The notes under the pieces: model-generated
What the model was told of the DNA's origin: nothing
The model's database searches: none
Seen by the model: only the letters and a program-made list of their open reading frames with translations
NCBI GenBank assembly: GCA_954871525.1
Contig: OX940872.1
Span: 24,027,746 to 24,091,745, forward strand
DNA: 64,000 bases
Reading direction: 5' to 3'
Source of the DNA: Parietaria judaica
Lineage: Eukaryota; Streptophyta; Magnoliopsida; Rosales; Urticaceae
In this document: in pieces, positions 62,340 through 64,000 of the stretch
Layout: each line of letters begins with the position of its first letter
Numbering within the stretch: the first letter of the stretch is position 1
Translations under genes and position numbers: made by a program

Positions 62340-62715
62340 TGTTAAAATAGAGAACATTTCCCCCCATGATATTAGATAGGTCTTGTCAAGAAGCCAAGAA
62401 TCAACGGCGAAGGGCGCTGTGTGAGATCGCAGCGATGGCGAGAAGCCAAGAACTGACGGCGAAGGGAGACTGTGTGAGTCGCAACGGCAAGGACCAAGTC
62501 TCTAAACGACGGCTACTCAGTTAGGGCAAGGGCAAGGGCGAAGGAGAGAGATAAGGGGAGGAGAGTAAACTGAACGACGATTAATTTTGGAAGGCAGAGA
62601 CCGAGTCTCTTCTAATCCAATAAATTTTTAATTTTTGTTTTTAAAAAGTGAGACGCAGCCCGTAAGTCTTAATAGTTGACCTGAGCAATGCGTTAGGGGT
62701 CAATTTTCGTAGTGT
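62340..62715. mobile_element. CACTA-type transposon terminus
   Basis: Read on the - strand from 62715, the sequence starts CACTACGAAAATTGACCCCT, the terminal motif of CACTA (En/Spm-like) elements. The adjacent 350 bp are unusually GC-rich and contain a duplicated AGAAGCCAAGAA..GACGGCGAAGG block (62391-62410 and 62442-62466). The opposite end was not found upstream, so this is probably a truncated or highly deleted element. The left limit is arbitrary. Confidence 0.5.
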
Positions 62716-63885
62716 AATTTTTTAAAGAATTTTCAACTCAATCCCCTTTAATTTTTACTAAATATAATCTTTAGCAAAAACATTAAATCTAGCCCACCAG
62801 AATGTAATAAATTCTAGTTTTGCCACTCGGTCTTTGGATAGGAAGAAATCAAGTCATACAGTAATGACTATTTATAAGAATTTGGCTATTCATTAGGGTT
62901 TTAGTCAACAACAAAAAAATCCACACAAAATTTAGAAAAGAATTCATAGGATTTTTATTTTCTATCCATGACGTTTGCTTAACAAATATAATTGGTACGT
63001 ACGTGCATCAGTGTTAGGGTTTTCCACTTTTCCTTTGAATGTTCGACCTACCTCAGTTCAATAATTTACATAATTCTCTGGAAATATTTATGTGATAATG
63101 ATATATTAGTTTCAGTTTTTGACTAACAAGTGGTAAGTATGTGCAATATATTTTTCATCACATAATTGATATATAAGGAATATACAGTGTTTCGGACCAT
63201 AAAATCAAGCTTTAATATCTCTAATCAAATGACGACTGCTTTGTCTTTAAATTTTTAAAATAAAATAAAAAACAGTATGTGTAGTCCTTAAAACTGTACT
63301 TCTTTGACTTTTATGACTTGTGATTTTTTGTAGAGTGGTTTTCTGTAGTACTTTTTATATTATAAAGTTGGATACATGATCATCAAAGCATGTCATAAAG
63401 TATTGGGCACCACATGATTGGATAAGAGTTAAGAAATATATAATTTAGAAAAGTTTTCACAAGTTGCTGTATGACCTATTTGACTTGATAAAGCCATGTC
63501 CATATCCATGCTGTCACTGTAGTTGTTTGTCCAATTATAATAGTACTGAATTGTTTGTCTTTTTTCTTTTTTATATTTCTAAAACTGTTTCGAAAATTAA
63601 AGCTAAATACTTTTTTTTTTTATATTAGTCGAAAATAGTATCAATTCTTTGAAATTATATATAAAATAAATACTCTTTAATTTCGGGTTTTCTTGCATCT
63701 ATATTATATATAATATCAAAGTAATGATATTTTGTCTGGCTAAAAAAGAAAAGAATTAAAAATTTATTGTTAGTTATTGAAAGATAATCGATACTTATAC
63801 ATGTATTTTTATTATTGATTATGATTTTATGAAATCTTGATAAGTTATTTTTTATAGAATTTATTCGTATATATGAAACATACTT
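62716..63885. other. AT-rich intergenic DNA
   Basis: No gene or clear repeat is seen. Confidence 0.5.
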
Positions 63886-64000
63886 ATACATTTTAAACCC
63901 AACCCGAGGCTTTTAATTGGCCCAACCCAATCCGTTAGAGACCCGACCCCAATCTAACCCGCCCAATCTAACCCGCTCAAAGTTGGGTCGGATCGGGCCG
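63886..64000. repeat. Start of a GC-rich repeat cut by the window edge
   Basis: Words such as CCCAACCCGA, CCAATCTAACCCGC and GGGTCGGATCGGG resemble the subterminal repeats of hAT-like MITEs. Only the first ~115 bp are present. Confidence 0.45.

Noticed and set aside
1..64000. tRNA, rRNA and microRNA genes
   Set aside because: I found no convincing cloverleaf, rRNA segment or known microRNA precursor by eye; a tRNAscan-SE and Infernal run would be needed to exclude them.

Overview
This is a flowering-plant nuclear window, probably from a eudicot. The evidence is AT-rich intergenic DNA, spliced genes with GT..AG introns, Ty1/copia, hAT and Mutator-like transposons, and many (TA)n and (AAT)n microsatellites. 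Only four genes look intact: three high-affinity phosphate transporters of the PHT1 family on the + strand and one cryptochrome 2 (CRY2) blue-light receptor on the - strand. Everything else is promoter, transposon or unrecognised AT-rich DNA.

Layout. 1-4520: a copia retrotransposon on the - strand, cut by the window edge, with inactivating mutations and one LTR. 4521-5900: two further LTR-retrotransposon remnants. 7530-25900: a tandem duplication of about 8 kb holding PHT1-A (13401-15281) and PHT1-B (23940-25847). Both have one coding intron and one 5'UTR intron. The duplicates were later invaded by different elements: a hAT remnant upstream of A, a Mutator-like element carrying a TRICHOME BIREFRINGENCE-like gene fragment between them, and a transposon remnant in the 5'UTR intron of B. 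PHT1-C (29538-31088) is an older paralogue with an uninterrupted coding region and a predicted 5'UTR intron containing a hexanucleotide repeat. 32837-33452: a second Mutator-like element. 38387-41385: CRY2 in five coding exons. 44018-52401: a cluster of non-autonomous hAT-type elements, one nested inside another, several with exact 8-bp target duplications. 54686-58652: a second, 5'-truncated copia copy on the + strand with three in-frame nonsense codons. 59650-60110: a third Mutator-like element. 60645-61150 and 62340-62715: a hAT-like element and a CACTA-type terminus. The last ~115 bp begin another repeat.

How the genes work together. The three PHT1 genes form a phosphate-uptake cluster. 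Each has the same P1BS-type octamer (GAATATGC), the PHR1 binding site of phosphate starvation, shortly upstream of a TATA box and a predicted 5'UTR intron. CRY2 has no evident functional link with them. The strongest non-routine signal is a tract of 1,004 bp, coding intron included, that is identical between PHT1-A and PHT1-B although both flanks differ by several per cent. This points to recent gene conversion inside the tandem array.
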